Assembly (NCBI RefSeq): GCF_018128025.1
Contig: NZ_JAGSCS010000001.1
Location: 177,322 to 241,321, forward strand
Direction: 5' to 3'
DNA: 64,000 nucleotides
Source of the DNA: Proteiniclasticum sediminis
GTDB taxonomy: Bacteria; Bacillota; Clostridia; Clostridiales; Clostridiaceae
Part shown: positions 16,847 through 25,562 of the stretch, piece after piece
How the letters are laid out: each line of letters starts with the position of its first letter
Position numbering within the stretch: the first letter of the stretch is position 1
Notes under the pieces: model-generated
What the model saw: only the letters and a program-made list of their open reading frames with translations
Databases searched by the model: none
Told to the model about the DNA's origin: nothing
Program-made: the position numbers and the translations under genes

Positions 16847-17938
16847 TTGGAATACAAGAATCATTTTAAAGAAAAGCTCGCCCGGCTGATCTTCCTGGAA
16901 ATCCAAAAAGGATTCCTCGAAGACAGCCTCCAGGTCCCTGGGCTGAAGGCCATGAAGGAAGATCTCTTCCTTCCGCTGTCTCCCGAATACATCGCGGAGA
17001 ACCTCACCCAGGATATGACCAAAAACCTGCCCTTCGGGGAGTTTGTGAAGGGGATGTACTATGTGGCCGGGGCGGATCCGGAGTTTGCGCAGGTTCCCCT
17101 CTACCGAAGAATTCTCCTTTCCCTTCGTCGGGAAGAGGTCATCAAGGGGTATGTGGCCAAACTCTTGAAGGAAGACAAGAAAGAAGAAGCACTCCTCTAT
17201 CTTTTAGGACTCTACACCATCCACCAGGAAGCGGATGTGCTGCTGAAGGCCTTAAGCCTCCTGGAGGAGATGGCCATCACCCAGACCATGTATCAGGATG
17301 CGCTGAAGGCCTATGCGGAGCTGGCGCAAAAAAGCGATCTGAAGGAAGGAAACCTCTTTCTGGGCTCCGCCTGGCGACTCCAGGGGAACTTTGACAAAGC
17401 CCTCCTCCATCTTCGGGAATACCTCCGTCAAGGCGGGGAGGAGACCCCCGAGATCACGGAAGAGCTGGAATTTTTGGACCGGAAAACCCGAATCCTGGAA
17501 GGGGAGGGCATCCTCTATGAAAATCCCCAGCACTTCCTGGAACTGGTGCTTCCGCTGCTGAACCGCGAGGAAGACAATCCCCGGCTGCTCCTCATGATCG
17601 GCATCGCCTATCGGCTCCTGAAGAACCACGAGAAGGCCATATACTATCTCCAGGAGGCTTTGGCTGTGGATGAAGCCTATGTGGATGTCCACAACGAACT
17701 GGGCATCAACTATGCCGCCCTGGGGGACTACGCTCTGGCCATTACCTATTTCCGGAAGATCTTCGAGCAGGTCCGCTCCATCGAGATTCTCACCAATCTC
17801 ATCATGTGCTATCTGAATGTGGGGGATCTGGACTCCGCCAAAGCCCATATCGAAATTGCGGAGCTCATGGACGGCGATGACGAAATTCTCCAGGAGATCA
17901 AGCAGTATGTCCGGAAACTGGAAGGGGAAACTGAATAA
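16847..17938 (+). CDS. TPR-repeat protein of unknown role
   Basis: A 363-residue soluble protein made almost entirely of alpha-helical tetratricopeptide-like repeats. The clearest repeats run from about residue 225 to 345, for example LMIGIAYRLLKNHEKAIYYLQEAL and ELGINYAALGDYALAITYFRKI. Such proteins are scaffolds for partner binding; no enzyme motif or signal peptide is visible. The start is TTG 16847, after AAGGAAGG at 16829-16836. It follows pgcA closely and probably shares its transcript. I do not recognise a specific orthologue. Confidence 0.8.
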   Translation: MEYKNHFKEKLARLIFLEIQKGFLEDSLQVPGLKAMKEDLFLPLSPEYIAENLTQDMTKNLPFGEFVKGMYYVAGADPEFAQVPLYRRILLSLRREEVIKGYVAKLLKEDKKEEALLYLLGLYTIHQEADVLLKALSLLEEMAITQTMYQDALKAYAELAQKSDLKEGNLFLGSAWRLQGNFDKALLHLREYLRQGGEETPEITEELEFLDRKTRILEGEGILYENPQHFLELVLPLLNREEDNPRLLLMIGIAYRLLKNHEKAIYYLQEALAVDEAYVDVHNELGINYAALGDYALAITYFRKIFEQVRSIEILTNLIMCYLNVGDLDSAKAHIEIAELMDGDDEILQEIKQYVRKLEGETE

Positions 17939-17976
17939 TTCCTTGAGCCTGGGCCATAATAATGACACCAGCGCCG

Positions 17977-18005
17977 TTGACACCCTTTAGTTTTTCCCCT
18001 ATAAT
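17977..18005 (+). promoter_or_regulatory. recA promoter
   Basis: Perfect consensus hexamers, TTGACA (17977-17982) and TATAAT (18000-18005), separated by 17 bases. A LexA box lies immediately downstream, over the expected transcription start. Confidence 0.93.
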
Positions 18006-18012
18006 AATTAGT

Positions 18013-18024
18013 GAACGAATGTTC
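18013..18024. promoter_or_regulatory. LexA (SOS) box of recA
   Basis: GAAC-GAAT-GTTC matches the Firmicutes LexA operator core GAAC-N4-GTTC exactly. Its position just past the -10 element lets LexA block transcription of recA, and lexA itself is in this window at 53890. Confidence 0.88.
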
Positions 18025-18067
18025 TTATCTTGAGAAGAACGACAAAAACCAACGAGGAGTGAATGAT

Positions 18068-19174
18068 TTGGCCAATATTAATGCCGATAAATTGAAAGCC
18101 CTGGACGCTGCCATGTCCCAGATCGAAAAGCAGTTCGGAAAGGGATCCGTCATGAAACTGGGGGCCGATTCCAAGCTGAATCTGGATGCCATCCCCACAG
18201 GATGTCTCGGTCTGGACATTGCCCTGGGAATTGGCGGAATCCCCAAGGGACGAATCATTGAGATCTACGGACCGGAATCCTCCGGTAAGACCACCGTGGC
18301 GCTGCACTGTATTGCTGAAGCCCAGAAACTGGGCGGCATCGCCGCATTTATCGATGCCGAGCATGCCCTGGATCCCCAGTATGCCAAAAAGGTCGGCGTA
18401 GACATTGACAATCTCCTCGTCTCCCAGCCGGACACCGGTGAGCAGGCCATGGAAATTGCCGAGGCCCTGGTCCGTTCCAACGCTGTGGACCTGATCATCG
18501 TGGACTCCGTGGCCGCCTTGGTTCCCCGGGCAGAAATCGAAGGGGAGATGGGCGACAGCCACATGGGTCTTCAAGCCCGGCTCATGTCCCAGGCCCTGCG
18601 TAAACTTGCAGGTACCGTGAGCAAAACCAACTGCAGCATTCTCTTCATCAACCAGCTGCGTGAAAAGATCGGCGTCATGTTCGGAAATCCCGAAACCACC
18701 CCCGGCGGAAGAGCACTGAAGTTCTATGCTTCCGTCCGTATGGATATCCGAAGAATCGACTCCATCAAGCAGGGGGAGGATGTCATCGGCAACCGCACCC
18801 GCATCAAGGTGATCAAGAATAAGGTGGCCCCACCGTTCAAGATGGCGGAGTTTGACATCATGTACAACGGCGGCATCTCCCGCGAGGGAAACATCATCGA
18901 TGTGGGCGCCAAGGAAGAAATCGTGGAGAAATCCGGAGCCTGGTTCTCCTATGAAGGCACCCGTCTCGGTCAGGGCCGGGAAAATGCCAAGATCTATCTG
19001 AAGGAAAACCCCGCGCTCATGCTGGAGATCGAAAACAAGATCCGTGCCAAATACGACATGCCGCTTCTGAAGGCTGCAGACCTGCCGGTGGCAGAAGCCA
19101 GCGAGGCGACTTTGGCAGAAACGCCCCAGGAGAAGCCCTCCCGACGCAAAGCCAGCGAACGAACTGAAGAGTAG
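18068..19174 (+). CDS. recA: Recombinase RecA
   Basis: RecA forms the ATP-dependent filament on single-stranded DNA for strand exchange and triggers LexA self-cleavage. The 368-residue protein has Walker [10 protein letters not shown] near residue 68, Walker [14 protein letters not shown], the L1 loop region [18 protein letters not shown]2 near [14 protein letters not shown], and the C-terminal domain with an acidic or charged tail. TTG 18068 is chosen because GAGGAG (18054-18059) precedes it by 8 bases; the open frame extends upstream to 18011 but runs into the LexA box. RecA is monocistronic. Confidence 0.96.
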   Translation: MANINADKLKALDAAMSQIEKQFGKGSVMKLGADSKLNLDAIPTGCLGLDIALGIGGIPKGRIIEIYGPESSGKTTVALHCIAEAQKLGGIAAFIDAEHALDPQYAKKVGVDIDNLLVSQPDTGEQAMEIAEALVRSNAVDLIIVDSVAALVPRAEIEGEMGDSHMGLQARLMSQALRKLAGTVSKTNCSILFINQLREKIGVMFGNPETTPGGRALKFYASVRMDIRRIDSIKQGEDVIGNRTRIKVIKNKVAPPFKMAEFDIMYNGGISREGNIIDVGAKEEIVEKSGAWFSYEGTRLGQGRENAKIYLKENPALMLEIENKIRAKYDMPLLKAADLPVAEASEATLAETPQEKPSRRKASERTEE

Positions 19175-19179
19175 TCTTT

Positions 19180-19225
19180 CCCCCTGGGATTCCCGTAATT
19201 ATGCGGAAATACCCAGGGGGATTTT
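19180..19225 (+). terminator. Rho-independent terminator of recA
   Basis: A CCCCCTGGG/CCCAGGGGG stem (19180-19188 with 19212-19220), with further pairing inside, followed by ATTTT. Confidence 0.85.
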
Positions 19226-19270
19226 CCTTCGCAAAGCCGAGAATTTTTCAAAAGAATTTTATCCAATTGA

Positions 19271-19299
19271 TTGACAGAAACCCGTCCCAAGGTTACAAT
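19271..19299 (+). promoter_or_regulatory. rny promoter
   Basis: TTGACA (19271-19276) and TACAAT (19294-19299) with a 17-base spacer, giving a leader of about 95 bases before rny. Confidence 0.88.
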
Positions 19300-19401
19300 T
19301 AGTTTGTATTGGTTTATCAATTTTCACAGTGAGAAGTATATGCACTTTCCAAGCGATCCCATTTGGCTAATAAATGAGACATCAAGCAAGGAGGTGTAAA
19401 T

Positions 19402-20958
19402 ATGAGCAATGAACAAATCACTATTATCGTAACGGGCACTGTTACATTACTAGTCGTGAGTGCCATCATCTTATATTTAACAAAAAGTAAATTAAAACAG
19501 GCCAAGGATATTCTTGGCACCGCAGAAACTGAAAGTATCCGAATCGTAGAAGATTCAAAAAAAGAAGCTGAAGCCCTGAAGAAAGAAGTTTCCCTGGAAG
19601 CCAAGGACGAAGCCTTCCGGCTGAAAACCGAAGCGGATAAAGAAATCCGGGAAAGACGCAACGAAGTTCAACGTCTGGAACGCAGAACCATCCAGAAGGA
19701 AGAATCCGTTGACAAGAAAATGGAACAACTGGAGAAGAAGGAAGAGCTGCTGAGCAAAAAAATTCAGGATCTCGCCCTTAAAGAAACTCAGGCTGAGGAA
19801 CTGCTCGCTGCCCGGAGAACAGAACTAGAGCGCATTGCAGGTCTGACCCAGGAAGAAGCCAAAGCCCTGCTCTTGGATGAAGTCCGAGCCGAAGTTCAGC
19901 GCGAGCTGACCCTCATGGTGAAGGATATGGAGTCCAGAGCCAAAGAAGAAGCCGACAAAAAAGCCCGAGAGATTATCACCACCTCCATTCAGCGCTGTGC
20001 TGCCGACCATGTATCGGAAACCACCGTTCATGTGGTCACGCTGCCCAACGATGAAATGAAGGGAAGAATCATCGGCCGAGAAGGTCGAAACATCCGTACG
20101 CTGGAAACCCTCACCGGAGTGGACCTCATCATTGATGACACGCCGGAAGCCGTAATCCTGTCGAGTTTCGATCCCATTCGTAGAGAAGTTGCAAGACTCA
20201 CCCTGGAAAAACTCATTGTGGATGGACGAATCCATCCGGCAAGAATTGAAGAAATGGTGGAGAAATCCAAGAAAGATGTGGAGAACGAAATCAAGGAGGA
20301 AGGCGAACAGGCTTCCTTTGAAGTGGGAATCCACGGAATCCATCCAGAGCTTCTGAAGCTCCTGGGAAGACTGAAGTTCAGAACCAGCTACGGACAGAAT
20401 GTCCTCAAGCACTCCATTGAAGTGGCCAACCTGGCCGGCCTCATGGCGTCGGAACTGGGACTGGATGTAACCCTGGCCAAGCGAGCCGGACTGCTCCATG
20501 ACATCGGCAAAGCCGTGGATCATGAGGTGGAAGGCCCCCACGCCCTCATCGGCGCAGATCTGGCCAAGAAGTTCCATGAGTCCGCTCTGGTGGTCAACGC
20601 CATCGGCGCACACCATGGTGATGTGGAAATGATGTCCATGGAAGCCGTTCTCGTTCAGGCCGCGGATGCCATTTCAGCAGCCCGCCCCGGAGCAAGACGC
20701 GAAACCCTGGAAAACTACATCAAGCGTCTCCAGAAACTGGAAGAAATTGCAAACTCTTACGACGGCGTGGAAAAGTCATATGCTATTCAAGCTGGAAGAG
20801 AAATCCGAATTATTGTTAAACCGGAAGTCGTCGACGATGCGGGTGCAATGCACATGGCAAGATCCATCGTGAAGCGTATCGAGGAAGAAATGGAATACCC
20901 CGGACAAATCAAGATCAATGTCATCCGTGAGACCCGTTCTGTAGATTATGCCAAGTAG
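19402..20958 (+). CDS. rny: Ribonuclease Y
   Basis: RNase Y is the membrane-anchored endoribonuclease that begins mRNA decay in many Firmicutes. The 518-residue protein shows the standard plan: an N-terminal membrane helix (about residues 7-27), a long coiled coil (about 30-190), a KH RNA-binding domain with [11 protein letters not shown] near residue 224, and an HD domain with the metal-binding HDIGKA near residue 366 and GAHHGD beyond it. AAGGAGGTG lies just before ATG 19402. The opening part of the gene is more AT-rich than its neighbours. It is transcribed alone from a strong promoter. Confidence 0.96.
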   Translation: MSNEQITIIVTGTVTLLVVSAIILYLTKSKLKQAKDILGTAETESIRIVEDSKKEAEALKKEVSLEAKDEAFRLKTEADKEIRERRNEVQRLERRTIQKEESVDKKMEQLEKKEELLSKKIQDLALKETQAEELLAARRTELERIAGLTQEEAKALLLDEVRAEVQRELTLMVKDMESRAKEEADKKAREIITTSIQRCAADHVSETTVHVVTLPNDEMKGRIIGREGRNIRTLETLTGVDLIIDDTPEAVILSSFDPIRREVARLTLEKLIVDGRIHPARIEEMVEKSKKDVENEIKEEGEQASFEVGIHGIHPELLKLLGRLKFRTSYGQNVLKHSIEVANLAGLMASELGLDVTLAKRAGLLHDIGKAVDHEVEGPHALIGADLAKKFHESALVVNAIGAHHGDVEMMSMEAVLVQAADAISAARPGARRETLENYIKRLQKLEEIANSYDGVEKSYAIQAGREIRIIVKPEVVDDAGAMHMARSIVKRIEEEMEYPGQIKINVIRETRSVDYAK

Positions 20959-20981
20959 CCCTTTTTCACTGAAAAAGGCAT
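20956..20981 (+). terminator. Terminator-like hairpin after rny
   Basis: GCC-C-TTTTT pairs with AAAAA-GGC around a CACTG loop directly at the end of rny. It may act with the 12-bp inverted repeat that follows at 20997. Confidence 0.5.
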
Positions 20982-20996
20982 GAATGTGTACCTTAT

Positions 20997-21023
20997 TTGG
21001 GGTGGACCGTCGGTCCACCCCAA
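20997..21023. repeat. Perfect 12-bp inverted repeat upstream of an MFS gene
   Basis: Two 12-base arms (20997-21008 and 21012-21023) beginning TTGGGGTGG pair perfectly around a 3-base GTC loop. The nearest T-run (CCCTTTTTTCCC) starts about ten bases later, so this is either a second, imperfect rny terminator or a regulatory structure for the transporter gene. Confidence 0.75.
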
Positions 21024-21113
21024 TTCCTTGCCCTTTTTTCCCTTTCCCTTGCGTCCAGCAACGAAACCAATGTGTTCCCGCCTGCGAGCGGGAGAAAGAG
21101 AGGACTCGATCCC

Positions 21114-22307
21114 ATGGCTACGTTATTCCTCATGATCATCTATCTCGCCTTCATCGGCCTAGGGCTCCCCGACTCCCTTCTCGGAGCAGGCTGGCCAGCC
21201 ATGCATCTTTCCCTGGGGGTTCCCGTGGAAAATGCGGGAATGCTCTCCATCCTGACCACGGGGGGAACCATCGTCTCCAGTTTCTTCAGCGGAGCCGTAA
21301 CTCGCCGGTTCGGCACCGGGAAAGTTACCCTGGTCAGTGTGGCGATGACGGCCCTGGCGCTTCTCGGCTTTTCCCAGGCCCCCCGTTTTGAAGTGCTGCT
21401 TCTCCTGACTCTTCCCCTGGGATTGGGTGCGGGATCCGTCGATGCCGCCCTGAACGGCTTTGTGGCCAAACACTTTGAAGCCCGCCATATGAGCTGGCTC
21501 CATAGTTTCTGGGGTGTAGGCGCCTCCTTGGGCCCCATGATCATGTCCCTGTTCCTTGCCCGGAAGGTCTCCTGGCGAGGCGGGTACGGTGCTGTATCCG
21601 CCATTCAGCTGGGGATTGTGGCTGTTCTGCTGTTTTCCCTCCCGCTCTGGAGACGCTATGAAAGTCGTCCTGTCCTGGAACCGGAGGAGAAGGCCGCCGC
21701 CGAAACCTCCGGTTTTGCCGGGATCTATGCCATACCCGGCGTGAAACTGGCAATCTTCAGCTTCCTCGGTTACTGCGCCCTGGAAATGACCATGGGACTT
21801 TGGGGAGCCACCTTCCTGGTTCAGCAGTACGGACAGGCTCCGGAGAGTGCTGCCCGCTTTGTTTCTCTCTATTATGGAGGGATCATGGCGGGTCGGATGA
21901 TCACCGGATTTGTCACGCTGCGCTATCGCTTTCCCGTCATCATCCGCGCAGGAATTTTCCTGGCAGTCCTGGGAATTCTGCTTCTTTTCCTTCCGGTTCC
22001 TGGACTTCATCCTGCATCCTTTCTCCTGGTGGGCCTGGGCTGCGCCCCAGCTTTCCCCGGGATGATCCATGAAACTCCGGAACGGTTTGGAAAGGATTCC
22101 GCGCAGGCCATCATCGGGATCCAGATGGCTTTCGCCTATATCGGAAGCACAACCATGCCTGCTCTATTTGGCCTCCTGGCAGGAAGGGGCCTGATCAGCG
22201 TATTCCCGCTCTATTTACTCATTTTTGCGGCACTTTTTCTTGTCATGCAGGAAACGCTCAATCGAAGGATGAAGGATAAAGAAGCGCAGCAAAAAGCCAC
22301 CGCCTGA
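21114..22307 (+). CDS. Major facilitator superfamily transporter
   Basis: A 397-residue integral membrane protein with about 12 hydrophobic helices, typical of the MFS (FucP/YfkF-like branch). Marks include GLPDSLLGAGWPAMHLSLGV in the first helix pair, the charged SGAVTRRFGTGKVT loop after helix 2, and the second-half repeat GGIMAGRMITGFVTLRYR. The substrate cannot be told. ATG 21114 follows GAGAGGA (21098-21104) by 9 bases; the frame is open upstream to 20997 but crosses the inverted repeat. A small CCCGC/GCGGG stem lies in the leader near 21076-21093. Confidence 0.85.
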   Translation: MATLFLMIIYLAFIGLGLPDSLLGAGWPAMHLSLGVPVENAGMLSILTTGGTIVSSFFSGAVTRRFGTGKVTLVSVAMTALALLGFSQAPRFEVLLLLTLPLGLGAGSVDAALNGFVAKHFEARHMSWLHSFWGVGASLGPMIMSLFLARKVSWRGGYGAVSAIQLGIVAVLLFSLPLWRRYESRPVLEPEEKAAAETSGFAGIYAIPGVKLAIFSFLGYCALEMTMGLWGATFLVQQYGQAPESAARFVSLYYGGIMAGRMITGFVTLRYRFPVIIRAGIFLAVLGILLLFLPVPGLHPASFLLVGLGCAPAFPGMIHETPERFGKDSAQAIIGIQMAFAYIGSTTMPALFGLLAGRGLISVFPLYLLIFAALFLVMQETLNRRMKDKEAQQKATA

Positions 22308-22330
22308 CAAAGTCCCCCATGAAAAGCAGA

Positions 22331-22377
22331 AGACCGGAACAGCCCATCACTCCATCTGGAGGGGTCTGTTCCGGTCT
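22331..22377. terminator. Bidirectional terminator between the MFS gene and eutP
   Basis: A 12-bp stem (22331-22342 with 22366-22377) followed by CTCTTT on the plus strand, lying between convergent genes. Confidence 0.82.
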
Positions 22378-22381
22378 CTCT

Positions 22382-22825
22382 TTATGTCCAGATCTCGATA
22401 TCTTCCATAAGAAAGGCCAGAAGGGGATCCATCCCGGCACCGGTGACTGCGCTCACCTGGAACACCTTCTCGCAGCCAGAGAGCCTTAGCCAGGCTTCCG
22501 CCAAAAGAGGATCGCCGTCTTCCTTGTCCACTTTGGTCACAATGCCGATGACTTCCCGGTTCACAGATCCTGTCACATTGGGCGGATACAGGGAGTAGGG
22601 TTCTGTCGCGCTGATGAGGAGACCAATGACATCCGCTTCATAGGAATAGACTGCCAGGGCAGCAGCAAGGTCCTTGTTTTCCGCATATTCTCCGGGGGTG
22701 TCAATGATCACCTCATGATAATGGATACTTTGGGTTTTGCTGTAATGGATCTTTTCCCCCCGCAGCGCCTGGGTGAGGGTGGTTTTCCCACTTTCGCTGC
22801 GGCCAACCAGCATCATTCTTCGCAT
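22382..22825 (-). CDS. eutP: EutP/PduV-family GTPase-like protein
   Basis: EutP/PduV proteins are small P-loop NTPases tied to bacterial microcompartments; EutP has been reported to act as an acetate kinase in Salmonella. The 147-residue protein has the P-loop GRSESGKTTL at its very start, a Walker B-like IIDTPGEY, and the guanine-specificity segment TKVDKEDGD. It is encoded two bases after the stop of the eutS-like gene, with GAGGA upstream of ATG 22825. No other ethanolamine or propanediol genes lie within the window. Confidence 0.85.
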   Translation of the reverse strand: MRRMMLVGRSESGKTTLTQALRGEKIHYSKTQSIHYHEVIIDTPGEYAENKDLAAALAVYSYEADVIGLLISATEPYSLYPPNVTGSVNREVIGIVTKVDKEDGDPLLAEAWLRLSGCEKVFQVSAVTGAGMDPLLAFLMEDIEIWT

Positions 22826-22827
22826 GG

Positions 22828-23190
22828 CTAGGTCCTCGTGACCGGACAGACCGTGAAACCCAGCTTTGTCTCCGCATAGGCGAGAATGGTCTTCAAAGCG
22901 GATTCCACTTCGGAAATCTTGCCGGTGATGATCAGACTTCCACTGAACCGGTCAATGAACCCCAGGTCCACATTGGCCGTCTTGGCCGCCAAATCTCCGG
23001 CGATGATGGCCGTTTCACTGGGCGTCATGGTCATGATGCCGATGGAGGAATGATGATAATCCACATGGGGGTTCAGTCCCAGTTTCTTGTAGACGATCTT
23101 ATCCGGGTTCGCGATGAGGTGCGCCAGGGTCACCTGCTTGCCCGGTACCGTCTCCTGTATGATCCGCATCTTGTCTTCGATTCGCTCCAT
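22828..23190 (-). CDS. eutS: EutS-like microcompartment shell protein (circularly permuted BMC)
   Basis: EutS forms hexameric shell tiles of the ethanolamine utilisation microcompartment. This 120-residue protein matches EutS over its whole length: RIIQETVPGKQVTLAHLIA, then GIMTMTPSETAIIAGDLAAK, then LGFIDRFSGSLIITG and a final segment that places the BMC fold in permuted order. About ten extra residues (around NPHVDYHHSS) precede GIMTMTP compared with the E. coli protein. ATG 23190 follows GGGAGGG at good distance. It forms a two-gene unit with eutP. Confidence 0.88.
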   Translation of the reverse strand: MERIEDKMRIIQETVPGKQVTLAHLIANPDKIVYKKLGLNPHVDYHHSSIGIMTMTPSETAIIAGDLAAKTANVDLGFIDRFSGSLIITGKISEVESALKTILAYAETKLGFTVCPVTRT

Positions 23191-23352
23191 AAGTTCCCTC
23201 CCGTTGGTTCTCTTATCCTCATTATGCGGAAAGGCCGCAGTTTTTCCATGACAATCTCTTGCGAAATACAGGCACTAAATTCTCCATTTGCCCCCCTGGA
23301 CGGCCCCTCCGTTTTCCTCGCTGAAGGAGAGCCCAAAACTGCGGGAAAAAAC

Positions 23353-23375
23353 GGAAAAATGGTGACGCTTTTTCC
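23353..23375 (-). promoter_or_regulatory. Weak attenuator-like hairpin in the eutS leader
   Basis: On the minus strand a GGAAAAA/TTTTTCC stem (23353-23359 with 23369-23375) is followed by six T residues, about 165 bases upstream of eutS. The stem is AT-rich and weak. Firmicutes eut genes are often controlled by EutV antitermination at such places, but I could not identify a clear two-hairpin ANTAR target. Confidence 0.25.
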
Positions 23376-23432
23376 ATGCTTTTCCGGTTTTTCGGGGAAT
23401 CTTTGGATGGAGTAGAATTTCGCCTTACCCCA

Positions 23433-23460
23433 TTACAATTCTGGGAGAATATGTTAAATT
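23433..23460 (+). promoter_or_regulatory. Possible promoter of the PHP gene
   Basis: TTACAA (23433-23438), 16 bases, then TAAATT (23455-23460) preceded by TGT. This is a moderate extended -10 match about 30 bases before the start codon. Confidence 0.4.
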
Positions 23461-23488
23461 TAGTATAGAGAGAGATAGAGGTGATGGG

Positions 23489-24346
23489 ATGCTCAACGAT
23501 CTGCACATTCATACGACTTACTCTGATGGAGCATTTACCCCTGACGAAATCATCGCCATGGCTCGGGAGCGGAAAATCCGCTGGATCTCCATCACAGACC
23601 ACGACACGCTGGGCGCCTACGGCAATTTTCAGGACCAGTTTGAGGATATTGACATCATTCCCGGCATCGAGGTTTCCACGTACTACAAAGGGCATGAAAT
23701 CCACATTCTGTCCTATTTTCACGCCACGGATGATCCAGCCCTGCTGGCTCTTCTGGACCGGTCCAAAACCGACCGGGTGGACCGATACCACAAAATCCTG
23801 AAAAACCTTTCCGATCTGGGGATCTTGCTGCCGGATACGGCGCAGCCCAAGGATTCCTATGGAAGGGCACATATCGCGAAACTCCTCATTGCCCATGGCT
23901 ATGTGAAGAACATCCGGGAAGCCTTTGAGCTCTACCTGGATGTGGACAAGGTGGCCTATGAGAAGCGCTACAAAATCGATACTCGCCTGGCGCTGAAAAC
24001 CCTCCGCGCTGCCGGAGGAATTCCGATCCTGGCCCATCCGGGGGAGAAACTCAACAATCTTCATTTTGAACGCCTGGTTCTGGAGCTGAAAGCCTACGGA
24101 CTCCTGGGCATTGAAGTGTATCATCCCTCCCATACCAAAGAGATGACCAACCGCTTTTATGCCCTGGCCCGCAAAAACCACCTGCTCATCACCGGCGGCA
24201 GCGATTTCCATGGTCAGCTGGACCGGACGATCTCCGGCGCCAATGATAAACTGGGCCGCTATGGTCTCAATGATCATCTGATGGCTCAACTGCAAAAAGC
24301 TCACCTGAATCTGACCAAACAAGCCCAACGAAGATCAGAACGATAG
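23489..24346 (+). CDS. PHP-domain metal-dependent phosphoesterase
   Basis: A 285-residue PHP-domain protein of the YciV/TrpH type; the E. coli homologue Rnm (RNase AM) is a 5'-3' exonuclease acting on short RNAs and on 3',5'-bisnucleotides. The metal-binding motifs are DLHIHTTYSDG at the N-terminus, SITDHDTLGA, IIPGIEVS, ILAHPGE and the C-terminal GGSDFHGQ. It is followed 11 bases later by an aminotransferase gene with its own GGAGG, so the two may be cotranscribed. The exact substrate here is inferred only from family. Confidence 0.87.
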   Translation: MLNDLHIHTTYSDGAFTPDEIIAMARERKIRWISITDHDTLGAYGNFQDQFEDIDIIPGIEVSTYYKGHEIHILSYFHATDDPALLALLDRSKTDRVDRYHKILKNLSDLGILLPDTAQPKDSYGRAHIAKLLIAHGYVKNIREAFELYLDVDKVAYEKRYKIDTRLALKTLRAAGGIPILAHPGEKLNNLHFERLVLELKAYGLLGIEVYHPSHTKEMTNRFYALARKNHLLITGGSDFHGQLDRTISGANDKLGRYGLNDHLMAQLQKAHLNLTKQAQRRSER

Positions 24347-24357
24347 AGGAGGAACTC

Positions 24358-25551
24358 ATGCACTATTCTTTGAAAACCAGAAAGCTCGCACCCTCAATCA
24401 CCCTGGCCATCACTGCCAAGGCCCGGGAACTGAAGGCCGAAGGAAAACAGGTCATCGGCTTTGGCGCTGGTGAACCGGACTTCGACACGCCGAAGAACAT
24501 CGTGGATGCCTGCAAAAAGGCCCTGGAGGAAGGGAAGACCAAATATCTCCCCGCCACGGGAATCAATGAGCTGAAGGATGCCGTCATCGCCAAGTTTAAG
24601 CGGGACAACGATCTCTCCTACACCCGGGACCAGATCGTCATTTCCACGGGAGGCAAGCAGTGTCTCCACAATGTGCTCACGGCCATGCTGGATCCCGGCG
24701 ACGAGGTCCTCATCGCCAAACCCTATTGGGTGAGCTATCCGGATCTGGTCACCATCGCCGGCGGAACTCCGGTCATCGTGGACACTCAGGAAGAGGATGA
24801 CTACAAGTTCACCCGGGAGAATCTGGAGAAAAGTGTCTCTCCCCGAACCAAAGTCATCATCGTGAACAGTCCCAATAACCCCACAGGAACCATCTACTCC
24901 CTGGAGGAGCTCCGCATGATCGCGGATTTCTGCAAAGAAAAGGATCTTCTCATCATCTCCGATGAGATCTATGAGCCGCTGATTTACGGGGAGGAGAAAC
25001 ATCACTCCATCGCTACCCTAAGCGAAGATGCCTATAACCGTACGGTGGTCATCAATGCCCTCTCCAAAGCCTATGCCATGACCGGCTGGCGGCTGGGCTA
25101 CTCCGCCGCTCCCAAAGAGCTGGCGAAGATCATGGGAAACATCCAAAGCCACACCACCTCCAACAGCACCTCCTTCGTCCAGTATGCCGCCCTGGAAGCC
25201 TTAAATGGCGATCAGAGCTTCATCCCGGTGATGAACGAGGAGTTTAGAAAACGACGGGACTACATGGTGAGCCGTGCCGATGCCATTCCTGGTCTCGACT
25301 ATATCTACCCCAAGGGCGCCTTTTATCTCATGCTGGATATCCGCAACTTCATCGGAAAACGGTATAAAGGCCAGCCCATCACCAGCTCGCTGGATTTTGC
25401 CGATAAACTGCTCAGCGATTATCTCGTGGCGGTGGTTCCCGGTTCAGGATTCGGTCTGGAAGGCTTCGTCCGTCTTTCCTATGCCATCAGGCAGGAAGCC
25501 ATTGGACAGGGCTTTGACCGGATTCAGGAGTTTCTTGCATCATTATCCTAG
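24358..25551 (+). CDS. Aspartate aminotransferase-type class I aminotransferase
   Basis: A 397-residue fold type I PLP aminotransferase of the AspB/AspC family, which moves the amino group between aspartate and 2-oxoglutarate. It has FGAGEPDFDTP, STGGKQCL, VNSPNNPTGTIYS, ISDEIYEPLIYG, the Schiff-base lysine Lys237 in NALSKAYAMTGWRLGY, and the Arg of FVRLSYA that binds the substrate carboxylate. GAGGAGG precedes ATG 24358. Related enzymes for other amino acids cannot be excluded. It is followed after 11 bases by the EIIA gene. Confidence 0.9.
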   Translation: MHYSLKTRKLAPSITLAITAKARELKAEGKQVIGFGAGEPDFDTPKNIVDACKKALEEGKTKYLPATGINELKDAVIAKFKRDNDLSYTRDQIVISTGGKQCLHNVLTAMLDPGDEVLIAKPYWVSYPDLVTIAGGTPVIVDTQEEDDYKFTRENLEKSVSPRTKVIIVNSPNNPTGTIYSLEELRMIADFCKEKDLLIISDEIYEPLIYGEEKHHSIATLSEDAYNRTVVINALSKAYAMTGWRLGYSAAPKELAKIMGNIQSHTTSNSTSFVQYAALEALNGDQSFIPVMNEEFRKRRDYMVSRADAIPGLDYIYPKGAFYLMLDIRNFIGKRYKGQPITSSLDFADKLLSDYLVAVVPGSGFGLEGFVRLSYAIRQEAIGQGFDRIQEFLASLS

Positions 25552-25562
25552 GAGGTAGGGAT

